This document shows positions 12,225-21,414 of a stretch of 57,922 nt of DNA, piece by piece. The notes below the pieces were generated by a model that saw only the letters and a program-made list of their open reading frames with translations, made no database searches and was not told the DNA's origin. The DNA is taken from the NCBI GenBank assembly GCA_903789595.1, contig CAIFEZ010000021.1:1-57922 (forward strand), in the 5' to 3' direction. A program made the translations under genes and the position numbers. The DNA comes from an uncultured eubacterium 1-6. GTDB lineage: Bacteria; Bacillota; Clostridia; Lachnospirales; Lachnospiraceae. How positions within the stretch are numbered: position 1 is the first letter of the stretch; each line of letters starts with the position of its first letter.

Positions 12225-12451
12225 ATCAGAAACTGAAACCCAGGTATGTCATGATACAGGGGATTCGTCTTTATCAGAAATATCTGTCACCATTGAAGGG
12301 AGGAATCCGATGTCCATACATTCCCTCCTGTTCCCAGTACGCCGTGGAGGCGATTGAGAAATATGGTGCAGTCAAAGGCGGCTTGCTGGCGTCCTGGAGA
12401 ATCCTGAGATGCAATCCGTTTTCACACGGAGGGATAGATCCGGTACCGTGA
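12221..12451 (+). CDS. yidD: membrane protein insertion efficiency factor YidD
   Basis: The 76-residue protein has the diagnostic [15 protein letters not shown] motif and the C-terminal [14 protein letters not shown]. YidD is a small amphipathic membrane-associated protein that aids YidC/Sec insertion. It overlaps rnpA by four bases and is followed 31 bases later by yidC. Confidence 0.95.
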   Translation: MNQKLKPRYVMIQGIRLYQKYLSPLKGGIRCPYIPSCSQYAVEAIEKYGAVKGGLLASWRILRCNPFSHGGIDPVP

Positions 12452-12482
12452 GCCAGAAAGAGAATTCCGGGAGGAACATAAT

Positions 12483-13757
12483 TTGGAACTTTTATTAAGC
12501 AAGTCTAGCATGCCCTTGATCAAATACATCGCGCAGCTGCTCGGATGGCTGATGAATGGAATATATTTTGTTCTTGACAAAATCGGTATTCCGAATATCG
12601 GTCTTTGTATCATATTCTTCACCATCATCATCTACTTATTCCTGACACCGGTGCAGATCAAGCAGCAGAAGAGCTCCAAGGTCATGAACGCGATTCAGCC
12701 GGAACTTCAGAAACTGCAGAAAAAATATCAGGGAAAAAGAGACGCTGCTTCTCAGCAGAAAATGCAGGAAGAGACGATGGCGCTGTACTCCAAGTACGGG
12801 GTTTCGCCGACCGGAAGCTGCCTGCCCCTTCTGATTCAGATGCCGATTCTGTTCGGACTGTATCAGGTTATTCTGTATATTCCCGGATATGTGTCCCGGG
12901 TCGCAAATATCTTCAACAGCCTGGCGGTCAAGATTTCGTCTGTTGACGGATATCAGAATATCATCACTGACTTTGTGACAAACAATAAAATCCGTGTCAA
13001 CGGAAGCGGCGATTACACCGTAAACCGGATCATCGACATGATGTATGTGATGAAACCGTCTCAGTGGGTGAAGCTTGAGGGCGTCAAGCAGTTTGCTTCC
13101 CTTAAGGATCAGATGGTCAGCGTGGCCGCGCAGTCCGCGAGAATCAACAATTTCCTCGGAATCAACATTTCCGAGACGCCTTGGGATGCGATCAAGTCGG
13201 GATTCAGCAACATTGCCGGAGGGACGGCAACCGTCGCTGTCGTCGGCGCACTGATCGCCGGAATTCTGGTTCCGGTACTCGCGTGGTTTACCCAGTGGCT
13301 GAACATGAAGCTGATGCCGCAGCAGAGCACAGATACAGATAACGCAATGGCGCGTCAGATGAACAGCATGAATATGATTATGCCGATTTTCTCCGCCGTT
13401 ATCTGCGTTACGTTCAGTATGGGTATCGGTATCTACTGGATCGCCGGTGCGGTCATCCGTGCCATTCAGCAGGTTATCATCAACCGGAGAATCGGAACGA
13501 TAGATGTCGAAGAGATGATAGAGAAGCAGGCTGCCAAGGCGGAAAAGAAAAAAGAAAAGAGTAAGGACTACGTCAACAACGTCACACAAAATGCCCGCAC
13601 AAATGTGAAGCATATTCAGAATGCAAGGTCAAACGGAAGAGACATTGACTCCTCTCAGTTTTATAAGGATACAGAGAATCTGAATCCGGACAGCATCACC
13701 GCAAAGGCAAACTGGGTGAAGAGCTTTGATGAGAAAAAGGGCAGCGGAAGAAAATAA
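12483..13757 (+). CDS. yidC: membrane protein insertase YidC/OxaA
   Basis: The 424-residue insertase places proteins in the cytoplasmic membrane. Hydrophobic segments lie near residues 28-58, 105-125, 250-275 and 300-335, with the conserved LTPVQIKQQKSSKVM after the first and GSCLPLLIQMPILFGLY before the second. The C-terminal 80 residues are basic and probably bind ribosomes. The start is a TTG at 12483 after GGGAGGAA. It is longer than many Gram-positive YidC proteins because of a roughly 100-residue loop after residue 130. No lipobox is seen at the N terminus. Confidence 0.93.
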   Translation: MELLLSKSSMPLIKYIAQLLGWLMNGIYFVLDKIGIPNIGLCIIFFTIIIYLFLTPVQIKQQKSSKVMNAIQPELQKLQKKYQGKRDAASQQKMQEETMALYSKYGVSPTGSCLPLLIQMPILFGLYQVILYIPGYVSRVANIFNSLAVKISSVDGYQNIITDFVTNNKIRVNGSGDYTVNRIIDMMYVMKPSQWVKLEGVKQFASLKDQMVSVAAQSARINNFLGINISETPWDAIKSGFSNIAGGTATVAVVGALIAGILVPVLAWFTQWLNMKLMPQQSTDTDNAMARQMNSMNMIMPIFSAVICVTFSMGIGIYWIAGAVIRAIQQVIINRRIGTIDVEEMIEKQAAKAEKKKEKSKDYVNNVTQNARTNVKHIQNARSNGRDIDSSQFYKDTENLNPDSITAKANWVKSFDEKKGSGRK

Positions 13758-13784
13758 GAAAAGGAAATAACGGGAGGCATGAAC

Positions 13785-14702
13785 ATGGATTTTATGGAAG
13801 TATCTGCCAAAACCGTGGATGACGCCATCACAAAAGCATGTATTGAGATGGGACTCTCCAGTGATCAGCTGGAAATCCAGGTTATCAGCGAAGGCAGTTC
13901 AGGTTTCCTTGGAATCGGCAGCAAGCCGGCGGTGATTCAGGTGCGCCGGAAAGAAGAAAAGAAATCAGATCACAACTCCGGAAATCCTCCGGCAGATCAT
14001 GTATCAGATCATGCAGCGGAGAAGAAAGCAAATCAGGAGGAACCAACCCCCGTTCCGCACAAGATGAGGGAAGAGGCACCTTCGGAAAAAAGAGAAGAGA
14101 AGAAGGCTGCTGTTTCGGAAAAGCGTTCTGATGCGGGAAATTCAGAGAAGAAACCGGAATGCGGGAAACAGGCAGAGACCAGAGCTCCGGAGAAGAAGGA
14201 AGTCCCAGCAGAGAGAACGGCGGAAGAAATCGTTACGATGAAGGCATCCGCATCAAAATTCCTGGACGGAATCTTCAAGGCAATGGAGCTTCCGGTCAAC
14301 ATCACCATCGAATACAATCAGGAAGAAGGAAGCCTTGATATTGATTTCGAAGGCGATGACATGGGCATCCTGATCGGCAAGAGAGGACAGACACTGGATT
14401 CCCTTCAGTACCTGGTGTCTCTTGTAGTGAACAAGGATCAGAAGAATTATGTCCGCGTAAAGTTGGATACCGAGGATTACCGCAGACGCCGCAAGGAGAC
14501 GCTGGAGAACCTCGCAAACAATATCGCAAATAAGGTCCGCAGAAGTCATCACGCGGTTTCTCTGGAAGCGATGAACCCGTATGAAAGAAGAATCATCCAT
14601 TCCGCACTGCAGAACAACAAATATGTGGAAACTCACAGTGAGGGAAACGAGCCGTACCGTCACGTTGTTGTGACTCCGAAAAAGGGCGGTTACAGAGACT
14701 GA
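13785..14702 (+). CDS. khpB: RNA-binding protein KhpB (Jag/EloR)
   Basis: The 305-residue protein has a Jag N-terminal domain (residues 1-52, with EVSAKTVDDAITKA and GSSGFLGIGSKPA), a charged Lys/Glu-rich linker (55-150), a KH-like region (about 165-235, with GKRGQTLDSLQYL) and an R3H domain (YERRIIHSAL). KhpB with KhpA binds RNA and influences cell elongation in streptococci. The ATG at 13785 is chosen because GGGAGG lies seven bases before it; the ATG at 13779 is only one base from that site. Terminator at 14720-14757. Confidence 0.93.
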   Translation: MDFMEVSAKTVDDAITKACIEMGLSSDQLEIQVISEGSSGFLGIGSKPAVIQVRRKEEKKSDHNSGNPPADHVSDHAAEKKANQEEPTPVPHKMREEAPSEKREEKKAAVSEKRSDAGNSEKKPECGKQAETRAPEKKEVPAERTAEEIVTMKASASKFLDGIFKAMELPVNITIEYNQEEGSLDIDFEGDDMGILIGKRGQTLDSLQYLVSLVVNKDQKNYVRVKLDTEDYRRRRKETLENLANNIANKVRRSHHAVSLEAMNPYERRIIHSALQNNKYVETHSEGNEPYRHVVVTPKKGGYRD

Positions 14703-14719
14703 TTTAAGCGAACAATGAG

Positions 14720-14757
14720 CCGCATCCGATCACAAAATGGTCGAGTGCGGTTTTTTT
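14720..14757 (+). terminator. intrinsic terminator after khpB
   Basis: CCGCATCCGATC and GGTCGAGTGCGG form an imperfect stem around an A-rich loop, followed by seven T residues. The start of the segment (GCGAACAATGAGCCGCA) matches the beginning of repeat family R2, so the terminator may have grown from an R2 copy. Confidence 0.75.
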
Positions 14758-14780
14758 CGCGAACAGATGGATATATGAAA

Positions 14781-14836
14781 GGCAGGGATTTCACAGCCGG
14801 TAATGCTCAGACAGAGGTGCTGTGAAATCCTTGCCT
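14781..14836. repeat. dispersed element R1, hairpin copy upstream of mnmE
   Basis: GGCAGGGATTTCACAGC and GTGCTGTGAAATCCTTGCC are inverted copies with about 20 bases between, the clearest palindromic R1 copy. Within the 309-base khpB-mnmE gap it follows GCGAACAG...ATATATGAAA. The rest of the gap (14840-15011) is AT-rich with two TTGATAA tracts that could hold the mnmE promoter. Confidence 0.7.
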
Positions 14837-15011
14837 GGTCATCTATGCATGAACAGGTAACCTCAGAGACACCGAACAGGCATGTTTTGACGCAAATAAT
14901 GTTGATAACTGTCCTAAGATGTTGATAAAATGCAATTATCGCAGTGATCATGTTTGGCAAAACATATCATATCTTATTGGGTAAAGAGTAAATGAAGAAA
15001 GGACGTCGGAT

Positions 15012-16412
15012 ATGGCAGAGAATTTTGAGGATACCATCGCAGCTGTCTCAACCGCAATGGCTCCTTCGGGGATCGGCATCGTCCGGATCAGCGGTGAGGA
15101 GGCGTTTGAAATTGCGGACCGCGTCTACTCAGGCAAAAAGGGAAAAAAGCTTTCGGATCAGAAGCAATATACCATTCATTACGGATATATATCTGATCAC
15201 GGAGAAAAAATAGATGAAGTGCTTGTGATGGTCATGCGCGCACCTCATTCCTATACGGGTGAGAATACGGTGGAGATCGACTGTCACGGAGGAGTGCTGG
15301 CGACGAGAAGAGTTCTGGAAGCGGTTATTCACGCGGGGGCGCGGCCGGCAGAACCGGGGGAATTTACAAAGAGAGCCTTTCTGAACGGAAGGATAGATCT
15401 GTCACAGGCAGAGGCTGTGATGGATATTATTTCCGCAAAGAATGATTATGCTCTGAAAAGCGCGCAGCAGCAGCTGTCGGGATCAATTTCGGGAAAAATC
15501 GAAGAGATCCGACAGAAACTCTTGTACGAGACCGCACATATCGAAGCCGCCCTGGATGATCCGGAGCATATGAGCCTGGACGGATACGGACCGGAGCTTC
15601 GCAGGATCGTGGATCTGCAGAGACAGGAAATTCATAAGCTTCTGGAATCCGCGGATTCCGGAAAACTGATTCAGGAAGGAATCAAGACGGTCATTCTCGG
15701 AAAACCCAATGCCGGAAAATCTTCCCTTCTGAATCTCCTGCTCGGAGAGGAGAGAGCCATCGTTACCGATATCGCCGGAACGACCAGAGATGTTCTGGAA
15801 GAGCAGGTCAATATCCGGGGAATTACGCTACGTATTCTGGACACTGCCGGAATCCGGGACGCTTCGGATAAAATCGAGCAGATCGGTGTCCGCCGGGCAA
15901 TCGACCAGGCAGAGGACGCGGATCTGATTCTGTATGTTGTTGACCGGTCGGTTCCTCTGGATCAGAACGATTACGAGATTATGAAACTGATTCGGGACAA
16001 GAAAGCTATCGTTATCTTGAATAAGAGCGATCTGTCTTCTGAGGTTACCGAGGAAATGCTGAGAAATGAGCTCGCTGGCCGCTGTGCCGGACCATCTGTG
16101 ATTCTGAATCTGTCGGCCAAGGAAAAGCAGGGCCTGGAGGATCTTGAAAAACAGATTGAAAAAATGTTCTTCAATGGTAAGATAGAGTTCAACGATCAGA
16201 TCTATGTCACAAACGCGCGCCACAAGAAAGCACTCGAGGACGCGGAAAATTCACTGGATTATGTGATAAAAAGCATCGACGATCAAATGCCCGAGGATTT
16301 CTGGTCTATCGACCTGATGGGAGCGATAGACGCGCTCGGACGGATCACAGGAGAATCACTGGGAGAAGATCTGGTCAATGAAATCTTCGCCAAATTCTGT
16401 ATGGGAAAATAA
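15012..16412 (+). CDS. mnmE: tRNA uridine-5-carboxymethylaminomethyl GTPase MnmE
   Basis: MnmE (466 residues) works with MnmG to modify the wobble uridine of certain tRNAs. The N-terminal folate-binding domain starts at TIAAVSTAMAPSGIGIVRISG. The G domain has Walker A LGKPNAGKSSLLN, DTAG (in LDTAGIRD) and NKSD, and the C terminus ends in CMGK, the conserved catalytic cysteine motif. GAAAGGAC precedes the ATG. mnmG follows after a 502-base repeat-filled gap, much longer than usual for this pair. Confidence 0.96.
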   Translation: MAENFEDTIAAVSTAMAPSGIGIVRISGEEAFEIADRVYSGKKGKKLSDQKQYTIHYGYISDHGEKIDEVLVMVMRAPHSYTGENTVEIDCHGGVLATRRVLEAVIHAGARPAEPGEFTKRAFLNGRIDLSQAEAVMDIISAKNDYALKSAQQQLSGSISGKIEEIRQKLLYETAHIEAALDDPEHMSLDGYGPELRRIVDLQRQEIHKLLESADSGKLIQEGIKTVILGKPNAGKSSLLNLLLGEERAIVTDIAGTTRDVLEEQVNIRGITLRILDTAGIRDASDKIEQIGVRRAIDQAEDADLILYVVDRSVPLDQNDYEIMKLIRDKKAIVILNKSDLSSEVTEEMLRNELAGRCAGPSVILNLSAKEKQGLEDLEKQIEKMFFNGKIEFNDQIYVTNARHKKALEDAENSLDYVIKSIDDQMPEDFWSIDLMGAIDALGRITGESLGEDLVNEIFAKFCMGK

Positions 16413-16914
16413 ACCGGTTATTTGTAAACAAAATTCACGTCCGGTATCAGATACTGATTAACATACGCAGAAAAATCTGAATAAAATATATATAAAATAT
16501 AAAATAACAGTATTAATATATAATCAGGAATCATCTGTGCTCCATGTTCATACCTGTTGTCGTCGCAAAGCCACAGCCTGCCTTATACGACCTTCGGGTG
16601 TGCAGTGCGTCTCTGTCATGCAGCTGAAGTTATATAGTAAACGACCATACGATACATTGTGCCACAAGCTGTATAAGTCCCCGCGTCACTGCGCTGCTTC
16701 GCAGCTTCCGTGCCGCTAACAGGTATGAGCACTTCCGTGCCGCTAACGCGTCCCTTTGTGCTCATACCTGTTGTCGTCGCTAATGTTCTTGACCACGGGT
16801 GAGCAAGCTCCCCGTGGTCCAAGAACATTGCGACTGGACTTATACAGTAAATATTCATGCGATACATTGTGATATAAACTGTATAAAGAAAAATCTGAGT
16901 TAGGGAAAAATATC
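16413..16914. repeat. mnmE-mnmG gap with composite R3 palindromic elements
   Basis: No gene is present. Units seen are ATACCTGTTGTCGTCGC (16550 and 16765), GTGCCGCTAACAGGTATGAGCAC and its inverse (16708-16760), a long hairpin with arms CCACGGG/CCCGTGG flanked by GTTCTTG/CAAGAAC (16782-16827), and two segments bounded by TTATACAG/CTGTATAA-like ends around GATACATTGTG (16630-16677 and 16840-16886). An inverted relative lies at 44414-44585 and fragments at 19995-20440. The terminal inverted repeats suggest a non-coding mobile palindromic unit, but no transposase is seen in the window. Confidence 0.65.
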
Positions 16915-18798
16915 ATGCCTGTAATTGAAAAGTATTATGATGTAGTTGTTGTAGGTGCCGGTCATGCCGGATGTGAGGCTTCTCTCGCATGTGCCAGACT
17001 TGGTCTTGAGACGATTGTCTTTACCGTCAGTGCAGATAATATTGCGATGATGCCGTGTAATCCGAACATCGGAGGTACTTCAAAGGGGCATCTCGTGCGC
17101 GAGATCGATGCTCTCGGCGGCGAAATGGCGAAAAACATCGACAGAACCTTCATACAGTCCAAGATGCTGAATAAATCAAAGGGACCCGCGGTTCATTCTC
17201 TCCGGGCACAGGCGGATAAAAGCGAGTACAGCAGAAGCATGAGGCGGGTGCTGGAAAATCAGAATCATCTGACCATCAAGCAGGCTGAGGTTTCCGAGCT
17301 GATCGTTGAAGAAGGTGTCTGTAAAGGAGTGAAGACTTTTTCCGGCGGTATCTATCACAGCAAAGCGGTGGTACTGTGTACCGGCGTGTATCTGAACGCC
17401 CGCTGTCTGTACGGAGATACTGTCAATTACACGGGACCGAACGGACTGCAGTCGGCGACGCATCTGACAGATTCTCTGAAAGCAAATGGAATCGAGATGT
17501 TCCGCTTCAAGACAGGAACACCTGCCCGTATTGACAGGCGGACCATTGATTTTTCAAAGATGGAGGAGCAGAAGGGAGACGATCCAGTCATTCCGTTCTC
17601 CTTCTCGACCGACCCGGCCAGTGTTCAGATTGAGCAGGAATCGTGCTGGCTGACCCATACGAATGAAAAAACCCATGAAATCATCCGCGAAAACCTGGAC
17701 CGTTCTCCCCTGTATTCCGGGAAAATTCACGCGACCGGCCCGAGATACTGTCCTTCAATCGAAGATAAGGTGGTTAAATTCGCAGACAAGAACAGCCACC
17801 AGGTTTTCATCGAGCCGGAAGGAAAATATACAAATGAGATGTACGTGGACGGTATGTCAAGTTCGATGCCGGAAGATGTGCAGGATGCGATGTACCGCAC
17901 GGTTCCCGGCCTGGAACACGCAAAGATTGTCAGGAACGCTTATGCCATTGAGTATGACTGCATCAATCCTGTTCAGCTGAAGCCTACTTTTGAATTTAAA
18001 AAGATACAGGGACTCTTTTCCGGAGGTCAGTTCAACGGAAGTTCCGGATATGAAGAGGCAGCGGCACAGGGACTGTATGCCGGAATTAATGCCGCAATGG
18101 AAGTCAAGGGACAGGAGCCTCTGATCCTTGATCGTTCGGATGCCTATATCGGTGTTCTTGTAGATGATCTCTGTACAAAGCAGACCTTCGAGCCTTACCG
18201 GATGATGACGAGCCGTGCCGAATACCGTCTCCTTCTTCGTCAGGACAATGCGGATCTTCGACTGAGAAAATACGGACACAGGGTAGGACTGATCAGCGAT
18301 GAAGAATATGATAAGACACTGAAAAAACAGAAAGAAATCGAGGAAGAGATCAAAAGAGTTTCTAATACATTTGTGGGGCAGACAGAGGACGTGCAGACCT
18401 TTTTGAGAAAAAATCATTCGACGGAGCTGAAAAGCGGAAGCTCTATTGCAGAGCTTATCCGCCGTCCGGAACTGAACTACAAAATGCTTGCCGATATTGA
18501 TACTGACCGTCCGGAGCTGCCGGAAGATGTCGGGGAACAGGTAAATATCAATATTAAATACGAAGGCTACATCAAGAGACAGATGAAGCAGGTGGAGCAG
18601 TTCCGAAAGAAGGAATCCCGTAAGATTCCGGAAAACATCGATTACGAGGATGTTCCAAGTCTCAGAATAGAAGCCCGGCAGAAGCTGGAAAAGTACCGCC
18701 CGATCAATATCGGTCAGGCATCCAGAATCTCAGGAGTTTCACCTTCTGATATATCTGTGCTTATGGTATATCTGGAAAGCAAACGGCAGCTAGTGTAA
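16915..18798 (+). CDS. mnmG: tRNA uridine-5-carboxymethylaminomethyl enzyme MnmG (GidA)
   Basis: MnmG (627 residues) is the FAD- and NADH-dependent partner of MnmE. The FAD-binding motif [14 protein letters not shown] is at the N terminus, followed by [20 protein letters not shown], and the C-terminal MnmE-binding helical domain ends at [11 protein letters not shown]. Length matches the family. The ribosome binding site is weak (TTAGGG about eight bases before the ATG). Downstream lies a tandem repeat array before rsmG. Confidence 0.96.
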   Translation: MPVIEKYYDVVVVGAGHAGCEASLACARLGLETIVFTVSADNIAMMPCNPNIGGTSKGHLVREIDALGGEMAKNIDRTFIQSKMLNKSKGPAVHSLRAQADKSEYSRSMRRVLENQNHLTIKQAEVSELIVEEGVCKGVKTFSGGIYHSKAVVLCTGVYLNARCLYGDTVNYTGPNGLQSATHLTDSLKANGIEMFRFKTGTPARIDRRTIDFSKMEEQKGDDPVIPFSFSTDPASVQIEQESCWLTHTNEKTHEIIRENLDRSPLYSGKIHATGPRYCPSIEDKVVKFADKNSHQVFIEPEGKYTNEMYVDGMSSSMPEDVQDAMYRTVPGLEHAKIVRNAYAIEYDCINPVQLKPTFEFKKIQGLFSGGQFNGSSGYEEAAAQGLYAGINAAMEVKGQEPLILDRSDAYIGVLVDDLCTKQTFEPYRMMTSRAEYRLLLRQDNADLRLRKYGHRVGLISDEEYDKTLKKQKEIEEEIKRVSNTFVGQTEDVQTFLRKNHSTELKSGSSIAELIRRPELNYKMLADIDTDRPELPEDVGEQVNINIKYEGYIKRQMKQVEQFRKKESRKIPENIDYEDVPSLRIEARQKLEKYRPINIGQASRISGVSPSDISVLMVYLESKRQLV

Positions 18799-18865
18799 AG
18801 AATACAGCAGCATTTGGTTGTACAAGCTTATATGTTATTACGATGTTGTGAAATTACCTGGTGCT

Positions 18866-19084
18866 AAAACTACATGAAACTGTGTAAATTATATCATGCT
18901 GTACAATTACATCATGCGGCATCAATTACATCATGCGGCATCAATTACATCATGCTGTACAATTACATCATGCGGCATCAATTACATCATGCTGTACAAT
19001 TACATGATGCGGTATCAAATATATGATGCTGTACAAATTACAGGATACCGTGCAAATTACAGGACACTGTGTAAATTACATACG
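18866..19084. repeat. tandem repeat array of 18-19 bp units between mnmG and rsmG
   Basis: About eleven units run head to tail in two alternating kinds: TTACATCATGCGGCATCAA (19 bp) and TTACATCATGCTGTACAA (18 bp). The central units are near-identical and the outer ones diverge (for example TTACAGGATACCGTGCAAA), as expected for growth from the middle. The array ends 30 bases before the rsmG start and fills most of the 317-base gap. No CRISPR spacers are present: the repeats are contiguous. Confidence 0.9.
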
Positions 19085-19115
19085 ACTGATATTTCTCATA
19101 ATAGGAAAAACTACT

Positions 19116-19892
19116 ATGGACGATACGATAACATTACACGATCACAATTATTCAGCTGGCAGATTCAGAGAACAATTAGATCAGATCAGCCTGTCATTAT
19201 CAGATGATCAGATTAAAAAGTTCATTCTGACCTACGAGATGCTCGTTGAAACAAATAAGGTGATGAACCTCACAGCAATTACCGAATATGATGAGGTGAT
19301 CACCAAACATTTCATCGACAGCCTATCTCTCGTCAGACTGAAGAATATAAGAAAAAAGTTATTTTCAGAATCGGATCTGAAAGTAATTGACATGGGAACC
19401 GGCGCGGGATTCCCGGGGATCCCGCTTGTCATAGCATTTCCCAATGTACGTTTTGTGCTCGCTGATTCACTTATGAAAAGAGTGAGGTATCTGAACACAT
19501 TGATCGAAAAATTGAACCTGACAAATGTCACCGCTATACAGGGGAGAGCAGAAGACATCGGACGAAATACTGCATATAGAGAACAATATGATATAGCTGT
19601 CTCACGAGCCGTCGCAAGCCTGTCACCTCTCTGTGAATACTGCCTTCCGCTCGTAAAGATCGGTGGCGACTTTATTGCTTACAAATCGAACAAAGCAGAA
19701 GAAGAGATCGAAGAGGCAAAAAAAGCAATAAATACACTCGGAGGAAAGATAGTTACTGCGGATAAATTTCTCATGACAGATCATTCCAGTGATGATACCA
19801 TGGAACGAACTCTCATAGATATACGAAAGATCAAACACACCCCTGCGGCATATCCCCGGAAAGCAGGAACCCCGACAAAAAAACCGTTATGA
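19116..19892 (+). CDS. rsmG: 16S rRNA (guanine527-N7) methyltransferase RsmG (GidB)
   Basis: The 258-residue enzyme methylates G527 of 16S rRNA. The SAM-binding motif DMGTGAGFPGIPLVIAFP lies near residue 90, and NKVMNLTAITEYDEV is the typical N-terminal signature. The start is placed at 19116 because the longer reading from 19023 runs into the tandem repeat array. The ribosome binding site (TAGGAAAA) is weak. The C terminus is basic, with a Pro/Lys-rich tail. A parS site begins nine bases after the stop. Confidence 0.94.
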   Translation: MDDTITLHDHNYSAGRFREQLDQISLSLSDDQIKKFILTYEMLVETNKVMNLTAITEYDEVITKHFIDSLSLVRLKNIRKKLFSESDLKVIDMGTGAGFPGIPLVIAFPNVRFVLADSLMKRVRYLNTLIEKLNLTNVTAIQGRAEDIGRNTAYREQYDIAVSRAVASLSPLCEYCLPLVKIGGDFIAYKSNKAEEEIEEAKKAINTLGGKIVTADKFLMTDHSSDDTMERTLIDIRKIKHTPAAYPRKAGTPTKKPL

Positions 19893-19900
19893 CCGAACAA

Positions 19901-19916
19901 TGTTTCACGTGAAACA
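19901..19916. promoter_or_regulatory. parS site 1
   Basis: TGTTTCACGTGAAACA is a perfect match to the bacterial parS consensus, the ParB binding site for chromosome segregation. It lies between rsmG and parA, the classic origin-proximal position. Confidence 0.95.
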
Positions 19917-20489
19917 TTGACGCATTGATTTAGTGCAATGTAGCTGCTCAAAGGTGATCAAATTCTTGATGGGTTTGAAATATTAATGAAGTAAACTTAA
20001 TGCGATATATTGTGTCAGAAACTGTATTCGCTGCGCCGATTCGCACTAAGCGCTATCGAGTCACTGCAGGTAGATCGACTGCGTCGTTCCGCCGTTTAAT
20101 AAAACTAGGATGAAACTTTATTACAGCTAGTAGATCGTTCAGAAAATAGACGAACCAATACTTTTACAAGATGACGCTAGGTAGGCCTTCTTTGACATTT
20201 CAATTGGTCTAGCCAATTAGTGAATGCTCTACTTTGCTAAGGACAACAGGAATGTAAAATCCTTTCCGTAAAGAGTAAAAGTGAACAGTTACCTGCAATA
20301 TTATAGGTATGGGCATTTCCGTGCCGCTTACGCGTTCCTCCGTGCTCATGCCTGTGTGTTCAAAATTACATCCGATCTCTTGCGCATACATCGGGTGCGG
20401 CGAGCCATGACTGTGTTTTCGAAGAGCGTATACACTACATGTGTGCAAAATGAAATTTATATGAAAATCCGCATGAAAATCGGTATAAA
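19917..20489. repeat. rsmG-parA gap with degenerate R1 and R3 repeat copies
   Basis: No gene is supported. 19998-20030 has GCGATATATTGTGTCAGAAACTGTAT, related to the R3 segment at 16630-16677. 20238-20293 has AACAGGAATGTAAAATCCTTTCC and GTGAACAGTTACC, an R1 copy. 20305-20360 has GTATGGGCATTTCCGTGCCGC and GTGCTCATGCC, an R3 hairpin. The region is a mosaic of decayed repeats between the two parS sites. Confidence 0.55.
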
Positions 20490-20525
20490 AATCGGTAGAT
20501 GTTTCACGTGAAACATCTACCGATT
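20490..20525. promoter_or_regulatory. parS site 2 inside a 36-bp perfect palindrome
   Basis: The consensus parS TGTTTCACGTGAAACA (20500-20515) is extended on both sides by AATCGGTAGA and TCTACCGATT, giving a perfect 36-base palindrome. It is followed by TTATTTTT, so transcribed rightward it also resembles a terminator. Its right end lies 12-13 bases before the extended -10 element of the parA promoter, so ParB bound here could repress parAB. Confidence 0.93.
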
Positions 20526-20537
20526 ATTTTTGAAAAA

Positions 20538-20546
20538 TGGTATAAT
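20538..20546 (+). promoter_or_regulatory. extended -10 promoter of parA
   Basis: TGGTATAAT is a full extended -10 element. No good -35 is seen 17 bases upstream, where the right arm of the parS palindrome lies. Transcription would begin near 20553, giving a 73-base leader to the parA start. Confidence 0.5.
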
Positions 20547-20625
20547 CAACTTGCTGTTTCATTATGTCTATATGCTTCTTTATTGGGCATTACAATAAAA
20601 CTGTTTGAAAGGAAGATAGAATCAC

Positions 20626-21414
20626 TTGAGCAGAGTAATCGCTATTGCCAATCAGAAGGGCGGCGTCGGTAAGTCCACGACCGCCATTAATCTCTCTGCT
20701 TCTCTTGCCGAATCAGGTAAGAAGGTGCTCGTGATCGATATGGACCCGCAGGGAAATACAACAAGCGGCGTCGGAATCGACAAGCAGGAGATTGAGAATA
20801 CAGTCTATGATCTGCTGCTTGGAGAATGCACAATGGAAGACTGTATGATCAAACTAAAATACAAAAAGAATGAGGATATCAAAAAATACTTTCTCCTGCC
20901 CTCAAATGTTGATCTTGCGGGAGCAGATATTGAATTGATCGAAACAGAAAACAAGGAATATCTTTTAAGAGATAAGATCGCTCCTGAACGGGAAAATTAT
21001 GATTTTATTATAATAGACTGTCCGCCGTCCCTGAACCTGCTTACGGTGAATGCTCTGACGACAGCCGACAGCGTTCTGATTCCGATTCAGTGTGAGTACT
21101 ACGCGCTGGAAGGATTAGCACAGCTCTTATATACGATCAATCTTGTGCAGGAAAGACTGAATGACAAGCTTGAGATCGAGGGAGTCGTTTTTACAATGTA
21201 CGATTCCAGAACGAAGCTGTCCGGGCAGGTCATTGATGATGTGAAGGAAAATCTGGATGCTCATATTTTCAAAAGTATCATACCCAGAAATGTTCGTCTG
21301 GCAGAGGCCCCGAGCTATGGACTTCCGATCAATATCTATGCCAGAAAGTCTGAGGGAGCGAAAGCATATCGTAAGCTTGCAAAAGAATTGGTTAAGAAGG
21401 GAAAAATTGAGTAA
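20626..21414 (+). CDS. parA: chromosome partitioning ATPase ParA (Soj)
   Basis: The 262-residue protein is a deviant Walker A ATPase that segregates replicated origins with Par[18 protein letters not shown] is at the N terminus, followed by [13 protein letters not shown] and IIDCPPSL. The start is a TTG at 20626; the nearest purine-rich site (AAAGGAAG) is rather far upstream, which may keep expression low. The stop codon overlaps the parB ATG by one base (TAATG). Confidence 0.95.
   Translation: MSRVIAIANQKGGVGKSTTAINLSASLAESGKKVLVIDMDPQGNTTSGVGIDKQEIENTVYDLLLGECTMEDCMIKLKYKKNEDIKKYFLLPSNVDLAGADIELIETENKEYLLRDKIAPERENYDFIIIDCPPSLNLLTVNALTTADSVLIPIQCEYYALEGLAQLLYTINLVQERLNDKLEIEGVVFTMYDSRTKLSGQVIDDVKENLDAHIFKSIIPRNVRLAEAPSYGLPINIYARKSEGAKAYRKLAKELVKKGKIE

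Noticed and set aside
16536-16886. Insertion sequence with transposase
   Set aside because: Inverted ends and hairpins are present, but no coding frame for a transposase is found within or near them.
18866-19084. CRISPR array
   Set aside because: The repeats are contiguous 18-19 bp units without unique spacers, and no cas gene is in the window.
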